Shown here: piece by piece, positions 10,889 to 23,289 of the stretch
Numbering within the stretch: position 1 is the first letter of the stretch
Layout: every line of letters starts with the position of its first letter
Assembly: GCA_027475525.1 (NCBI GenBank)
Contig: JAMWFC010000009.1
Location: forward strand, 248,001-312,000
Direction of reading: 5' to 3'
DNA: 64,000 nucleotides
DNA from: Macrolepiota albuminosa
Taxonomy: Eukaryota > Basidiomycota > Agaricomycetes > Agaricales > Agaricaceae
The notes under the pieces: generated by a model
The model's input: the letters and a program-made list of their open reading frames with translations, nothing else
Database searches by the model: none
Told to the model about the DNA's origin: nothing
Translations under genes and position numbers: made by a program

Positions 10889-13356
10889 ATGGAAAACTCG
10901 CCAACTTGGATATCTCGCGTACCTTCCCTGAATAAGCTCGGTGCTGTCGTGCCGACTGAGCTGGATCCGACCCTCATAACGCAGAATTGGTTCTCCTCTT
11001 TTGCTAAATCTATTGGTAACACTGAAGAAACGCTCAAGTTGCTGCATCCTGATGCTCTGTGGAGGGATCTGCTCGCTTTGACATGGGATATGCATACTCT
11101 GGAGGGATGGGACAACATAAGGGGTTTGTTAAACAAGCGTAACGCTCCACCGATGCGTGCACTCAGACAGAAGGAGTTTGTCGAGCTTCAGAGGCCCTAC
11201 CCTGATTTGGCTTGGATTGTGGGCACTTTTGAATTTGATGTTGATAGTGGCCACTGCTCTGGGGTCTTTCGCCTCGTTCCTACCTCATCGGGAGAATGGA
11301 AGGCGTTCATTATTTTCACAAACCTGGAAACTTTGAAGAACTTTCCTCCAGCAATTGGTCCATCTCGGAGCCGCCAAGCTGTGTCAGGAATTTCATGGGC
11401 AGAGAACCTTAGTCGCGAGAGAAGCGCAGACATTGCGGACCCCTCAGTTCTTATCATTGGAGCAGGACAAAGCGCCCTGTCACTGTCCGCGAGGCTGAAA
11501 TATCTTAACGTCCCCACCTTGATGGTAGAGAAAGATGTTCGGATTGGTGACTCGTGGCGACGAAGATACGATGCACTTTGCCTCCATTTCCCTGTCTGTA
11601 AGTTCTGTCCCGATTGCATCGCTACTGTTGAATCAAATGAAAGGCAGGGAATGATCATATGCCCTACCTCCCGTCAATCATTTCCTGGTTCTAGAAATGC
11701 CGATGCTCATATGATGATTTACTCTCTAGCTTTCCGCCCACTTGGCCTGTTTATACCCCTTCTCTCAAGGTAACACTCAGTAACTTGAAGTCTTTCGATC
11801 TTTTATTCAAATGATTCAATAGATGGCAGAATGGCTAGAGAGCTATGCCACCACTTTAGACCTGCCTGTTTGGACATCATCAACTGTGGAAAGCGCCATT
11901 CAGAATGATAATAATACGTGGTCCGTAAATGTTCGCAGACAGGATGGAACCCTTCGTGTCTTTGTTGTCAATCACTTGAGTTTAGCACTCATCCCTTTTC
12001 CTTGATTGCCGCCTGAATCATATCTTGGTAGTGTTTGCTACGGGCGTCGGCGATGGGCATCCTAATATACCCGATGTCCATAACTCCGTAGGTCTTAGGG
12101 TCTTATGTCGCTTCCCCTCTGCTTATCATTGCCCAGGACCTGTACAAGGGAATAACCTTGCACTCTTCTCAATATAAACGGCCTGATGAGTATCTGTGGA
12201 AAAAGGTACTTGTCATTGGGTCTGGAAACTCAGGTAGGTCAATGACATGTGACAGTATCTACACATTCTAAATTGTTGTCAAGGTCATGACATCGCTTCA
12301 GATCTTGCGAGGAAGAATATTGGTAAGTTTGTTGTTGGTTACTGGAACAATGCTTCCATCAAGTCATAGATGTCACTATGTTCCAGCGAAGTTCTACGTT
12401 CGTCATGAACTTAGATCGGCAATGGAAATTCCTCGGGGGTGGTGAGGTCAGCACGGATTTATGTTTCTGCTGTAGTGACGATTTTCTGCCTACATAGCTC
12501 TTTACGCAGAAGGGGGACCACCTCTGGAACTTGCCGACAATTTGTTTCATTCTATACCCCATCTATTGCTCGAGGGTGGATTGGCACAACGCTCAACACA
12601 AGCTATCCTTCAGGACTATTCGTAATGTGTCTTGAGTTGATGATGTTCTCTTGTCATTAAATTTTTTCCAGGGATACCCTTGCCAAACTTAACAAGGTCG
12701 GATTCAGGACAAGCAGTGGTATCAAAGAAGCCGGTATACTCTTGCAAATAAAAGAACGAGCTGGAGGGCACTACTTCGGTTTGTAGTCCATGTTACTCGC
12801 AATCAATCATGTTTATCAAACGACTTCAGATACTGGAGGAAGTCAGTTGATAATTGATGGAAGGATCAAAGTAAAGAATGACAGCGCCCTTTTATCCTTC
12901 TATGAAAACGGGATGGAATTTGCAAATGGTAGCAGGGTGGAGGCCGATGTGGTTATCTTTGCAATGGGGTAAGTTTCAAAATGTTCTGCCCCTTCACTAT
13001 CCTTATGAGGTGTAGAGTGGGAGACATACGCGAAACCTTTCGCAAGATCTGTGGTAATGAAGTGGCAGATACTTGCCCCAGAATAATGGGTGTAAATGAA
13101 GAGGGTGAAATGAATATCTGCCGTCCATTGCATCGCACAGGCCTTTGGTTCATAGGTGGTGTGTTGCAATGTTCTCTGTCACATATCTTGTGTTACATGG
13201 ATTATTTTCACTAGGCAGTTTCCAGGCTAACCGATTCTACTCGCAACATCTGGCGCTGCGTGAGTCCTTTTTTGATAATTGCACGGTCACGACATTGATG
13301 ATTTCTTAGAAATCAAGGCTATGGAAGAAAAGGTTCCAATTGAACGGTATATGTAG
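10889..13356 (+). CDS. Flavin-containing monooxygenase (FAD/NADPH-dependent), 14 exons
   Basis: Joined exons: 10,889-11,597; 11,648-11,672; 11,730-11,769; 11,823-~11,950; 12,032-12,087; 12,137-12,233; 12,284-12,322; 12,370-12,441; 12,498-12,621; 12,672-12,778; 12,830-12,968; 13,016-13,158; 13,215-13,259; 13,310-13,356 (TAG). Introns are mostly 45-65 bp with GT...AG ends. The first ~120 residues look like an NTF2/SnoaL-type domain. The FAD dinucleotide fold follows (VLIIGAGQSALSLSARLKYL), with DSWRRRYD and LCLHFPV as in fungal FMOs, then FATGVGDGHPN. The second Rossmann motif for NADPH is VLVIGSGNSGHDIASDLARK. These enzymes oxygenate heteroatoms or carbonyls of small substrates; the substrate here is unknown. 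The 4/5 exon join is uncertain. No stop or frameshift is needed, so the gene looks functional. Confidence 0.9.
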
Positions 13357-15251
13357 CACGATATGTCTATTTGTCAATCTTTGACACAATCAAGTCGTTT
13401 GAGCCTTTTTTGTGTGTGTGGTGTGCAATGAGACCATATTACTCAAGTTACTCAAGGTGTCTAGCGAAGTTGTGTCTTTACATCAAAAATGTAAGCCATA
13501 CTGTTAGTGAAAATATGGATCTGAGCACCCTGTATTTGTAAATCGTCTTATAAATTCCAAGATCTAGATAGAGGTTTTTCTGTGCAGCAGACTATGTGTG
13601 GGAAAAATGTTTGACGAAAAGGCGGGTTCCGAGGGTAAGGAGAGTTTTTGGAGGCCTCTGCGTGGATAAGCAAGCACACTTACAGTCCATCAAGACAACA
13701 GCGGCCGTTTCCGATTTAATGCCACGGTGCTGGCAGAGGTTGGGTCGGAAACAGTAGGGCCGAGGTCTCATTTAGTCGCGTTACATGCATGTCTACTGCA
13801 TTGTCAACCATGCAATGGTCTTGCAAAAATTTCACAGTTGTGCAACGGTTTTGCACTCACACCACCACCATTTTCTCAGTCAGGTCAGCACAGAGCAGCC
13901 ACTCGCAGTCCAACAGCAGTCTGACCCCCTTTGCAGAGTAGTGACTGTCATCAACAAGATTGTTCAGTTTATTCCTCACCCATCACTACTCCAAGAAGTA
14001 AGGTCACCTCTCAGCTGTCAGTGGATGAGACATCATCTCATTATTTACTGCAAATATCAGATGATAACTCAGACAGAAGGATTCTTTACAATTTGCAAGT
14101 TTGTCTTCACAGTAAGCGACCATCAGTATATGTACAAGTTATTGTCCAACTTATCTATACCTTTCTTGGTATCAGAATTTTATTAGTGTAGTTGTTATTT
14201 CTCTTCATGCACCCTCCCACCTCTCCCTTATATATCTTGGACATCTCTATTTCTTAATCTACATATTACATACTGTACAGCCATAGCTTCATCACCACTT
14301 CAAGAAAAAAATCATTAACAAGGGTCGCTCTGGCAGCCGATTAACACTAAAAGCAGTGTATTTTCCTATGCACACCAACTTCGATCATGCGATGAGCTGC
14401 AGAGGCTTCAAATTTTTGCTGTCATGTGATCTAAAAACTGTTCATCTACCTGGATGCTTATATACACAGTAGACTATGTCAGTATGGAAAAATGTCAACA
14501 GATAGATCTTGGACATGCCATGCTAGCAATGGCATATAAAAGCAAGTATAGACAATACATATAATTAAATTGTTTAATGTTGAAGTTGAACCACATCATT
14601 ACTTTTTTGTAATTGCATAGTCTGTAATTCCAAGGTCTACTTTAGTAGACTGAGTTTTACTACCTGCTTTGGCATGCATTTTGTCCTTGAAATTTGTGCC
14701 CCTCACATGAGCTTGGCTATTGCTGTGTCTCTTCCTCTAACAGCTATGTCCTCAAAATTTGTTCCCTTTTGGCTATCTTTACTGGCTATTACTACTATGT
14801 CCTCAAATTTTGCTTCTTTTCAGCTATTTCTACTGGCTATTATATCCATCCTCAACATTATGTTGAAAAATTATACTTGTGTTTTCTTTATATACACATA
14901 TACATAGTTTTCTTGCATTTAGCATATTAAGACTTGCAGATTATGTAAGCTAATGCTAGGTAAGCTGCTGTTCATTCATCTGTCACTCTAGCAGTGGTTT
15001 ATATAAGCTGCCACTCTGGCTGCCATTGTTTCTTTGTGATATTAGAGTCGAAGTTGTTGTGGGCAAATACAGTTTATTTGATAATATATTGATGCAGTAC
15101 TATAATAAAAGCAACTAAAATAAGAAAGATCAGTGGATGAGAGAGAAACAAAATATGAGTCCAGTAGACTCAGTAAGGAAGAAAGCAGGACATCAATATA
15201 GTCAGGCCTGAAAAAGTGTCTGTGAATTGTAGCCAAAACTATATGCAATTG
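13357..15251. other. AT-rich intergenic DNA
   Basis: Downstream of the monooxygenase. Several small frames occur but none shows a domain. Part (14,640-14,930) is T-rich with repeated ctattactggct-like phrases. Confidence 0.5.
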
Positions 15252-15563
15252 TCAAAGATCAACAAGGCCATTCTTGACAAAATGACAAAGTGAATGTGAT
15301 AAAGTGTTGTGTTGCCTCCCATAAACATTAATTAAAGGCTTTTTAATTAATTTAATCATTGGTTGCCATTGTCTGAGGCATCTATCTCCATTCTGTTCTG
15401 ACCCTTGTCTGAAATGTCTCTCAGCTTTCTCTTGAACACACTTCATGCACATTGCTCTTTTTAGTGGCAGAAAATCCTTTTTGCTAATAGCTCTATATAC
15501 CATGAAAACTAACTCCTTGTCTGATATCTTACCGTCTTCATGGATATACACTAGTTGCCACAA
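15252..15563 (-). pseudogene. Unknown protein fragment, 103 codons
   Basis: A minus-strand frame with a protein-like, non-repetitive composition (MWQLVYIHEDGKISDKELVF at its start) and a Cys pair (MCMKCVQEK). I do not recognise the family. It lies in CpG-poor, repeat-rich DNA and may be an exon of a decayed element. It could also be chance. Confidence 0.25.
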
Positions 15564-16759
15564 TTGAGATTTGTTTACTTCTTTTGTCTTAATAGCTTCT
15601 GCCCATCTTGATTCCTGTTGTGTCTTGTGTGTTGATAGCCCAGTATATGATGTGCAGTTTAGTTACTTACATGTGCAATGCTGGTCAACATAACTTTGTT
15701 TTCTTCTTCTTCTTTGTGTATGGCTTTGTTGATTATAGTTTCTTAGTTGCATAATAAGTCTACTGATGTTGAGGTGTCTGAAATATTGCTTGCTTGCTGC
15801 CTCTGTATTGTAATCTGCTCCTATGTAAGATCATTTCTATTACAATATATCTACTGTGCCTCTGTTAGCAGAATATATCTGTCAGATAGTGGCTTGACAT
15901 ACATTGTATTGCTGCAGCATTTTGATATCCTCCTAGTCTGTTGTGCTATCTGTGTATTCTTTATGATATTAGTGAGTGATCAGTGAGTGTCTCATCTGTT
16001 TTTCTGTATATGATGTGACATATTTCGGTTTACCTGTCCCATATCCAATTTGTTTCCTTCTTTTTGTCCTTGTCTTTTTTGGTGTACACACTTTGATTAT
16101 TGGGTATCTTCTTTCTTATGCCTGGCATCTTGACACTTGTCATAGTCTGTTGCCAGTGGTACATTGATTTCTGGCTTTGTTTCTAGCTTTGTTCTATTAT
16201 CCTCAACTATTTAAGAACAGACCTTGCAACATTCCTCTGCCTCTTTTTCTTTGTCCTCTCATTGGCAAATCTCTAGAGTCTGTTTCCCTTCTGAGGTTTC
16301 AGCTATCAAGGTACCACCTTACAAGTTGCAAATCTAATGCTTGTGTTCTATCTCAAGATTCTGCTGTGCCTTCTGTGAATCCTGTCTTATTGGGTTTTTT
16401 CATTTACTTTATTGTATTTTATTCAAAGAAAAGGTTACACCATTCTTGATGTTATACATTCTTTCTCTCTTTGATGTGATATGCAGCTTGCTGCTCTATA
16501 TAAAAGTGTCCTCTGTCTACTGTTCTTGATAATCCTTCCCCTCCACCTTTTCTTTTTCTCTCTGTGTTTTGTGTCATATACAAACTCATGCCATCTTGCA
16601 AGTCAAAGTCTAAAGAGACTAAGGCTCAAACACTTGTTGATCAACTTGAAATTATGTGTATTTTATATTGTTGTCTTTGACTTTTTTTTAACTTGTTACT
16701 CTTGGTGCAGGAGTGTAGATAGGTTGAAAACATATGTACAGCTCTTTCAGTTGTGATCA

Positions 16760-19620
16760 GTCTTGCTTATTTGCCTCTTATAGCATATTTGATAGGATTT
16801 CTGTGGTGACAGCTTCTGGATCTGAAACAGCTGATCTATCTGCTAGGTGAGCACTCATTTTGTCTTATAATCTGTAGTGCTAATGTTCTTTAGGTTTATT
16901 GACAGCAGATCACCATCTAAGCAAAAGGTTTCTGCCTTGCCTGATGGGTTTGTATGTTACTTGTTGTGTTTGTGACTATTCTTTTACTAAATGTCTTGGT
17001 ATCAGTTCTGTTAGTGTTTCTGCCATGCTATTGCCCAAGAAAAAGAGAGCTGTATTTATCCTGTCCATTGATACTCTTGTCATATTTGTATTTCTGTTCT
17101 CTTTGTTGCTTTGCTTGACTGCTGTTATATTGCTGGGCTATGGCTAGATTGACTGCTGAAGATGCAACCTTGTCATCAAGTGGTTATGCTGTGTACATGA
17201 TTTATGATTTGTTTATTTTGTATGCAGTTTGCCTTATATTTTGCACTCTCAAGGTGCTTCTACAGTATGACAGAGAAGGCTTTGTTTGCAAGCCAGTCAA
17301 GCCCTAAAAGGTCACATGCCAGTGAAAGCTGTAGGAAAGGCTGCCAGTCTGATTTTAAATGACAATTTTGCTTCAAAAAAATTTGTTGAATTGTCTGACA
17401 AGATGATAATGACTTGCTTGTTGTATTAATGTAGATTGTTTCTTCTATGTTATTAGCTTGTGCTTATTTTGTTCTTTTTACTTTGGTATAGGATTGCTAA
17501 TCAGCATGTATCTAAGCCACTTGTTAAAAAGTTGACTTCTGTTGTGGTAGCAGATGACAATAACATTGATAATTAAAATATTGTGGACAATAATAGCAAC
17601 ATGTTATTGGACTTTATTGTTGACAATAGTTCTGCTTCTAATTGTCAACTGTCAGAAGATGGCAAGTCACCTGTGCCTCCTGTCTCTGTTTCATCAGCTT
17701 TGGCTGCTCTACTTTTGATTGTCTGCCTAGATGCTATCAAACTGTATGTTGATTTTTCTTCTTTATTTGTGTACTTTATTTATTGATGTCTTGCTGCAGC
17801 ATTGATCTTTCTATCAATCCTGTGGAAGACCTTGCAGTGGAGGCTGTCATGCAGCCTTATATTCAAGAAAATTTTATGATGTTGGCTTATTAAAGATTGC
17901 CATTCCTTAAGTGCATACCAACATCTACTTTTTTGCTTGCATTCTGTATTCAAATTATTATCAGAAAACAACTTAGATTTTTTTTAGATATGATAAAATG
18001 AACAGTGATGATAAAATTTGTTATGCATGCATTGGTGTTATTGCTAAGCACATTGATAGGACCCCATACAGGATCAGTGCATCAACGGCAGGCTACGGCA
18101 ACATGGCACAGGCTCAGGATACCTTAGCACGCGCTAACTAACCAATTTTGGCAATATTTGATGGCCGCGCACAGCAAGAAGCAGATCTGATCAATGATAG
18201 TGCCAATGGCAGACAGAATGACAACTGACAGATGGCATTAGTCACTGACGACAGCGCTTAGCGAGAAGATTGACAATCTATCAAAAACTGACGGACAGCT
18301 TGGCATTTGACCTTGGCGTCTGTCATCGCTTAGCGCCTCAATTTGGCGCCTGACATTGCTAAGCCTTTTGGACAGACAGAAGGGTGATGGATTGATGGTT
18401 CAGCATCGCGATCTGCCACCTGGCATTGCTAAGGGTCTTGAATGGATGGTAGGGATCTGAAACTGTTGGAGCTACCTCTATAAAATTTTCTAGTTTACCG
18501 CACTTTGGCAATGGTTAGTCACTGGCGATGGTGAACTTCTTGTAGTATAAAAAGTACTTACTGACTTGTACATACCCAACTAAGAACAGAGTTTCCTGCT
18601 TCCCTTACAGTCCAAATCTCATTTATGGTCGGCAACGTCGAAGTCATTGGCAGCTGCAGACTCTCGCCAGTCTTCGACTCCCTCACACCTTGCAGCTATG
18701 GCAGGCATTAACAATGCTTAGACCTCACTAAGCTTACCGGGTTCTTGCTGTTGACATTGCCATGTTCGCTTACTGCTTCTTTCCTAGGCGCTTTACCTTA
18801 GCGCTTGACACTTGCTGACCCCTTTACCGACTTTATCTCCATTTCACAGGCACATTTTCTGGAACCTGCCCGGGACTCTCCACATCACTTTTAGCACGCC
18901 CAACGCAAGCTTTTGGTACGGTAACACTATTGTTATATTTGTTACTGACCAAACTTTGGGCATCATCAACATGAATAAAGACAATTGGATGTGTGTTTTG
19001 CTTCTTATTTTGCATTTTTTCTGTTTTTATAAATAACTTTTTTAATAGTTCATTGTCCTCTTTTCTTTTATTCAATTGTCACACCTTCTATGTGAATTTG
19101 TCTAGGGTTGACCCTGCTCAACTAAATGCCCTGAAGCAGCAATTGGCCCTTTGGGATTTGACAGGCCCCTTCTGTGTCTGTATTACCTTTGGAGTGGTAA
19201 CTGCCTTACATCTATTCAATAGTTCTGTTCTTGTTGGCAGTCCATCTAATAAGTATGGTCAGCATTGCATCAAGATTGTTGGATTTCATCAGGAGTCTCT
19301 TTGTCAGTTTGCTGTTTATGCCCAATGACTTTAATTCTCTCTCTTTTTGACATCTATACAAAAACAGCAATGTTGAGGTTCTGGAAAGTTTTGTTATCAG
19401 TGTTGGTTTTAGTGCCAACTGGTACAAGTCCAGTAGTTTCAAGTATGTCTGTGTTAGTTGTGTTTGAATATGTTCTCACATTTTTCAGGTATCTTACCTT
19501 GAACTTGCTGTTTGTCATTATATTGCATGATTTCACTTACATGATGCATCTTGTTGAATCTGCTTCTGTGGTGGATTGCACTGGTGCTGCTAAGAGGAAG
19601 GCCAAGTCCAAGGAGTGTTG
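16760..19620 (+). pseudogene. Decayed multi-exon gene of unknown family
   Basis: Short coding-like blocks on the plus strand are separated by intron-like GT...AG gaps: RISVVTASGSETADLSAR near 16,790, then IDSRSPSKQKVSALPDG near 16,905, AEDATLSSSGYAVYM near 17,155, PVKAVGKAASLIL near 17,320, and SSASNCQLSEDGKSPVPPVS near 17,640. Later come DKICYACIGVIAKHIDRTPY near 18,020, DPAQLNALKQQLALWDLTG near 19,115, EVLESFVISVGFSANWYKSS near 19,380, and SASVVDCTGAAKRKAKSKEC ending at a stop near 19,619. The order and shared strand suggest one ancient gene or element ORF, interrupted by an LTR-like insert at about 18,060-18,940. I cannot name a domain. Confidence 0.4.
18055..18960 (+). repeat. LTR-like insert, copy 1
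   Basis: More CpG and a different texture from its surroundings (many ttggc/gcgctta phrases), with a TATA-like tataaaaag near 18,547. Its 3' end (cacattttctggaacctg... to ...aactttgggcatcatca) matches 19,860-19,990 in diverged form, suggesting an LTR or a related interspersed repeat. Confidence 0.4.
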
Positions 19621-19639
19621 ATGAGCTCTCATCATGCAT

Positions 19640-19995
19640 GGCTATGAATAGCATCAATACCAGCACCTCACGCTAGCCCATTGGTACCACTAGAAGTGGC
19701 ACACTCTAGTACTTCCATGTCTCTTACCACCTTTTCTTAGTGACTCTCTTGTGTCTCCTAGTGCTATTCCTTAGTAATTCTGAGTACTCTCTTACCATGT
19801 TTTGGAGCTTTATATAAATGCCTTCAATTACCCACTTTCTTTGCCACCAACCTCTTGCCTACCATGCATTTTCTAAGACCTGTCAGAGACTTTCTCACAT
19901 ACTTAGCACACCCAAAGCTATATTGACTAAGTAGCTGTACTAGTGATAGTGCACCCTCAGCTTAATTTTGGCATCATTAGTAATTCCTGCTTTCA
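19640..19995 (+). repeat. LTR-like repeat, copy 2 (diverged)
   Basis: Shares with copy 1 the run from the cattttctaagacctg region through tagcacacccaa to aattttggcatcatta, and has a TATA-like ttatataaat near 19,810. It is more CpG-depleted than copy 1. Confidence 0.4.
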
Positions 19996-20891
19996 CTGCT
20001 CCTTCTTTGTTAGTCAACTGTCAAGAAAAAAGGCATTTAGCAACCTTCCACATGAAGGCACAGTGAAGGCAGGCATATTTTCATGTATGACTTTAATTGT
20101 GACCTTAGCCATCTAGCTATCAGACATTTATTACTATTAGCAGCTGTTTTTGTATTGCATTGATTTGATAGTCTCAATATAGACTTTTTGTTGAGCCATT
20201 GTCTTGTCCATTTATTCACTGAGTGCATTTTCTTTTCTTTGACAAATCTATATATAAATAATTTGTTAAATCACAGGGAGGAAAAAACTGCAAGCAAACT
20301 GATTTATTTGTACTTTCAATGTGCTTTAAATCTTTTATCACATTACTTTTGATAGTATTTACCATATTATCCTTTCTTCAAGCAATGATAGTTTATATAA
20401 GCTATTGCTCCAGTGATAGTTTATTTTTTGTCAAGCTATGATGTAATAATAGATCTGGTGACCATAGTAATAGTTGCTTCAGCAATAGTTTATATAGCCT
20501 GTTTTGTACTTGTAAATTGGCCATCTTATTTCAACAATGAGATTGTTTGTGTACAGTGCCTGGCTGTTAGTCTATTTATTGCTTCTTGTTTTTGAACATG
20601 CACTATGTCATAACCAGCACTTTACATTAAATCCTGACCCAACACTGAGACTTTGGGCACCTAACAGCCATATTACATGTGAAAGCCACTTAGCCATATC
20701 CAATGCACCAACCCAGCACCCTGAGCCCATTGTTCAGCTGCCAATCCACATCAGTGCATACTTCTACACAACCTATGGGCCCTGACCAACCATCCTGGCA
20801 CCACACCCATACCCAGACTATATGCTGCATAAGACTGACTATGTGGGAGGCTACTCCAGACCTCACCAAGTTGACCTGGAACTTACCTGCT
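19996..20891. other. AT-rich DNA, nothing recognised
   Basis: No domain-bearing frame on either strand. Two short frames at 20,537-20,903 have no recognisable content. Confidence 0.45.
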
Positions 20892-22316
20892 ATAGGTATT
20901 TAACTTGTAGTCAGTAACTCATCATAGTACTCTTGATAATTGCTATAACTTCTGCCTCTATACTTGCCTGCTTATCTTGTTTAACTTGCTCAATCTATTT
21001 TCTTTCTTCCAAAAGTCTCCTAGTTCACTAAGTCTCACTTTAATCTTCCCTTCTGTTTTCTGGTCTCAGTTTCAGTCTTCCAGTCTCAGTCTTTCTTCCA
21101 AGTTCCTCTTTATTGTCTCTCTGCCCTTCTCAGCTCCACTCTTCTTTGTCACCTCCTGGACTTAGCCTGGGTTCTTGCCTGCTCATCCCTTTAAACTCTG
21201 GCACTCCATGTATGTTCTGAAGAATCCTTGCACCTTGCCCAGAACTCTAGAGCTTGTTTACCAAGGCTTGGATACACCCTGTAAACTTTGAGTCTGCCTA
21301 GTAAGGACCTGCTTGCAATTGGAAGCCCCTGTCATCAGCAAAACTTCACACACTATTTGTTTCAACTACAAGATATGCACATATCTAATTTGGTGCAACA
21401 TCTCTCATGTATGGTTGATAGGGAGCCTACAGTATCTCAACATATGCACTTTCAATATTTATATGTTCTGTCAAACACTGAGCAATGCTCAATCTATGAT
21501 ACTGAGTGATGCTATCATACTTATACAGAATGGCATATTACATTACAGTTTGATACAAGCATGAATCAGTGTGCATATTTCCTTGCAATTTGAGACTCTA
21601 TGAGCAATAAGACATACACACATTAGATATTTTTTTTAAGGTCAACATATCTAACTGATACTATTTTTTGTCAGTTTTATGTGCCCTAGTTATGTTATTG
21701 TAGATTTTTGACTGTTCTGGCAACATTTAAACAGTGCAGGATAATGCTGATAGGCATCTACTTGGGCTGAGCATCAAGGGACACTATAAGCCTACTATTG
21801 TCAGTCTGAAGACTCTAGCAACCTTCTTGGACACAGGACATTTCTGGCTTTGGTGCCCTGTTATAGGCTTTACTTATCAGTCTCTGTCAGATTCCACTGA
21901 CAACAGGGGCTTCCAATGACAAGTGGGTCCTTACTAGGCAGACTCAAAGTCTACATGGTGTCTCCAGACAGTGGTGGGTGAGCTCTGGAGTTTTGGATAA
22001 GACATGAGGATGCTCTGGGGAGTATGCAGGGTGCTGAAGTTTGAAGAGATGAAGGCACAGGATTCTGGACTGAGTCCAAGATGCAGTGAAGGGGAATAGA
22101 GCTGGAAAGGGCAAAGAAATAATAAGGGAGTGATTGGGGGAGAGACTAAGACCAGGAAATGAAAGAGAAGATCAAAGTAAGACTTAGTGAACCAGGAGAC
22201 TTTGTGAGAGAAGGAAGTGGATTGAGCAGGTTGTACTATGTATATAGACAGACAAGTATAGAGGCAGAAGTTATGGCAATATCAAGACCACTGTATTAGG
22301 TTGTTGGCTACAGGTG
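20892..22316. mobile_element. Foldback-like element with ~420-bp inverted arms
   Basis: The left arm, about 20,892-21,345, reappears in inverted, diverged form at about 21,895-22,316. Both arms contain the phrases ataacttctgcctctatact and gactttgagtctgcctagta. The unique centre is about 550 bp. The outer ends read ATAGGTATTTAACTTG on the left and, inverted, TAGTAGGTATTTCACCTG on the right. It may be a foldback/MITE-type DNA element or two LTRs in opposite orientation. No transposase is present. Confidence 0.5.
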
Positions 22317-22324
22317 AAATACCT

Positions 22325-22538
22325 ACTATGAGTAAGTGTCAGGAGACTCCTCATTTCTTCCTTCTTTCACTCCCTATTCCTTCACTCTTCTTTCATTCAT
22401 TTCCTTATTTCTTCTATCATTCTTTCATTTTGCTGTTTCTATTCTTTCAACACTATCTGTGAGTACTATTCTCAGCCCTTGAGGTGCTCTGGTTCTTTAA
22501 CTACTATTCAGACAAGTGTGGGCCCCTCAGCACTGCTT
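22325..22538 (+). repeat. Dispersed repeat A, copy 2
   Basis: Starts TGTCAGGAGACTCC and matches 8,910-9,090 and, inverted, 54,200-54,424. It is cut by the N gap. Confidence 0.6.
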
Positions 22539-22638
22539 NNNNNNNNNNNNNNNNNNNNNNNNNNNNNNNNNNNNNNNNNNNNNNNNNNNNNNNNNNNNNN
22601 NNNNNNNNNNNNNNNNNNNNNNNNNNNNNNNNNNNNNN
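22539..22638. other. Assembly gap (100 N)
   Basis: Exactly 100 N, the usual placeholder for a gap of unknown size. It hides the start of the Gypsy 5' LTR. Confidence 0.95.
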
Positions 22639-22837
22639 TAGCTTTTACTTAGTATAGTAGTAGAATATTATATTATATTTATTATAATATAATATTATTT
22701 ACATAATTATAAATACTTAGATACCTGCTGCTTACTTAGCAGCTTATATTTGTCATACTACATAGTCAATAGACCAGACTGGTCTGATTCTGTGCAGCGT
22801 GATCACTAAGCTCTCTCAAACTTGTAACTTCATTACA
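22639..22837 (+). mobile_element. Gypsy 5' LTR (start lost in gap)
   Basis: Matches 52,516-52,740, including the AT palindrome (aatattatattatatt region) and the terminal TTACA. The first ~75 bp are hidden by the N gap. Confidence 0.75.
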
Positions 22838-23289
22838 TTTTTTTGAATCTGCCAGCTAAGATCTATTGCCTAGCATCCAACATCAGTTGCTGAGTTTGTT
22901 GACAGAACTCTATCAGCTTCTTGAGCTTCTTGCATAGCCACACCATGCAAATTTTAAACAGGGGATCAATGAGTAATCCCATATCTGCAGTTGCCACTAA
23001 CGGTGGGTAGAACACCCACAAGCTATGGAGAGACCCAGCAGACACTCAGGACGTGCAAGCATCCAATGTGGGTCAATCAAGACCCAAGGCTTGAGATCAA
23101 GGTTGGAGCACTGACCTGCCCAGGAATGAAAGTGAGGCCTGGAAAGCTGAGAGCTCACACCATGATGGCCAGCAATGGCCATGGAACAAGTTGCCAGGGG
23201 GATTGACTCCCCCAGTTATGCAGCTGCTAGGAGGACTTTGATGGTCCAGCTGGCTAGCTTTCAAAGGGCCCTCTGATGAGGTTAGGCAG

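Noticed and set aside
16177..16756. Hydrophobic plus-strand frames as membrane proteins
   Set aside because: T-rich DNA gives Leu/Phe/Ser-rich frames by chance; no start context, no conserved motif.
22663..22700. AT palindrome as a replication origin or hairpin RNA gene
   Set aside because: It lies within the Gypsy LTR and is present in both LTRs, so it belongs to the LTR.
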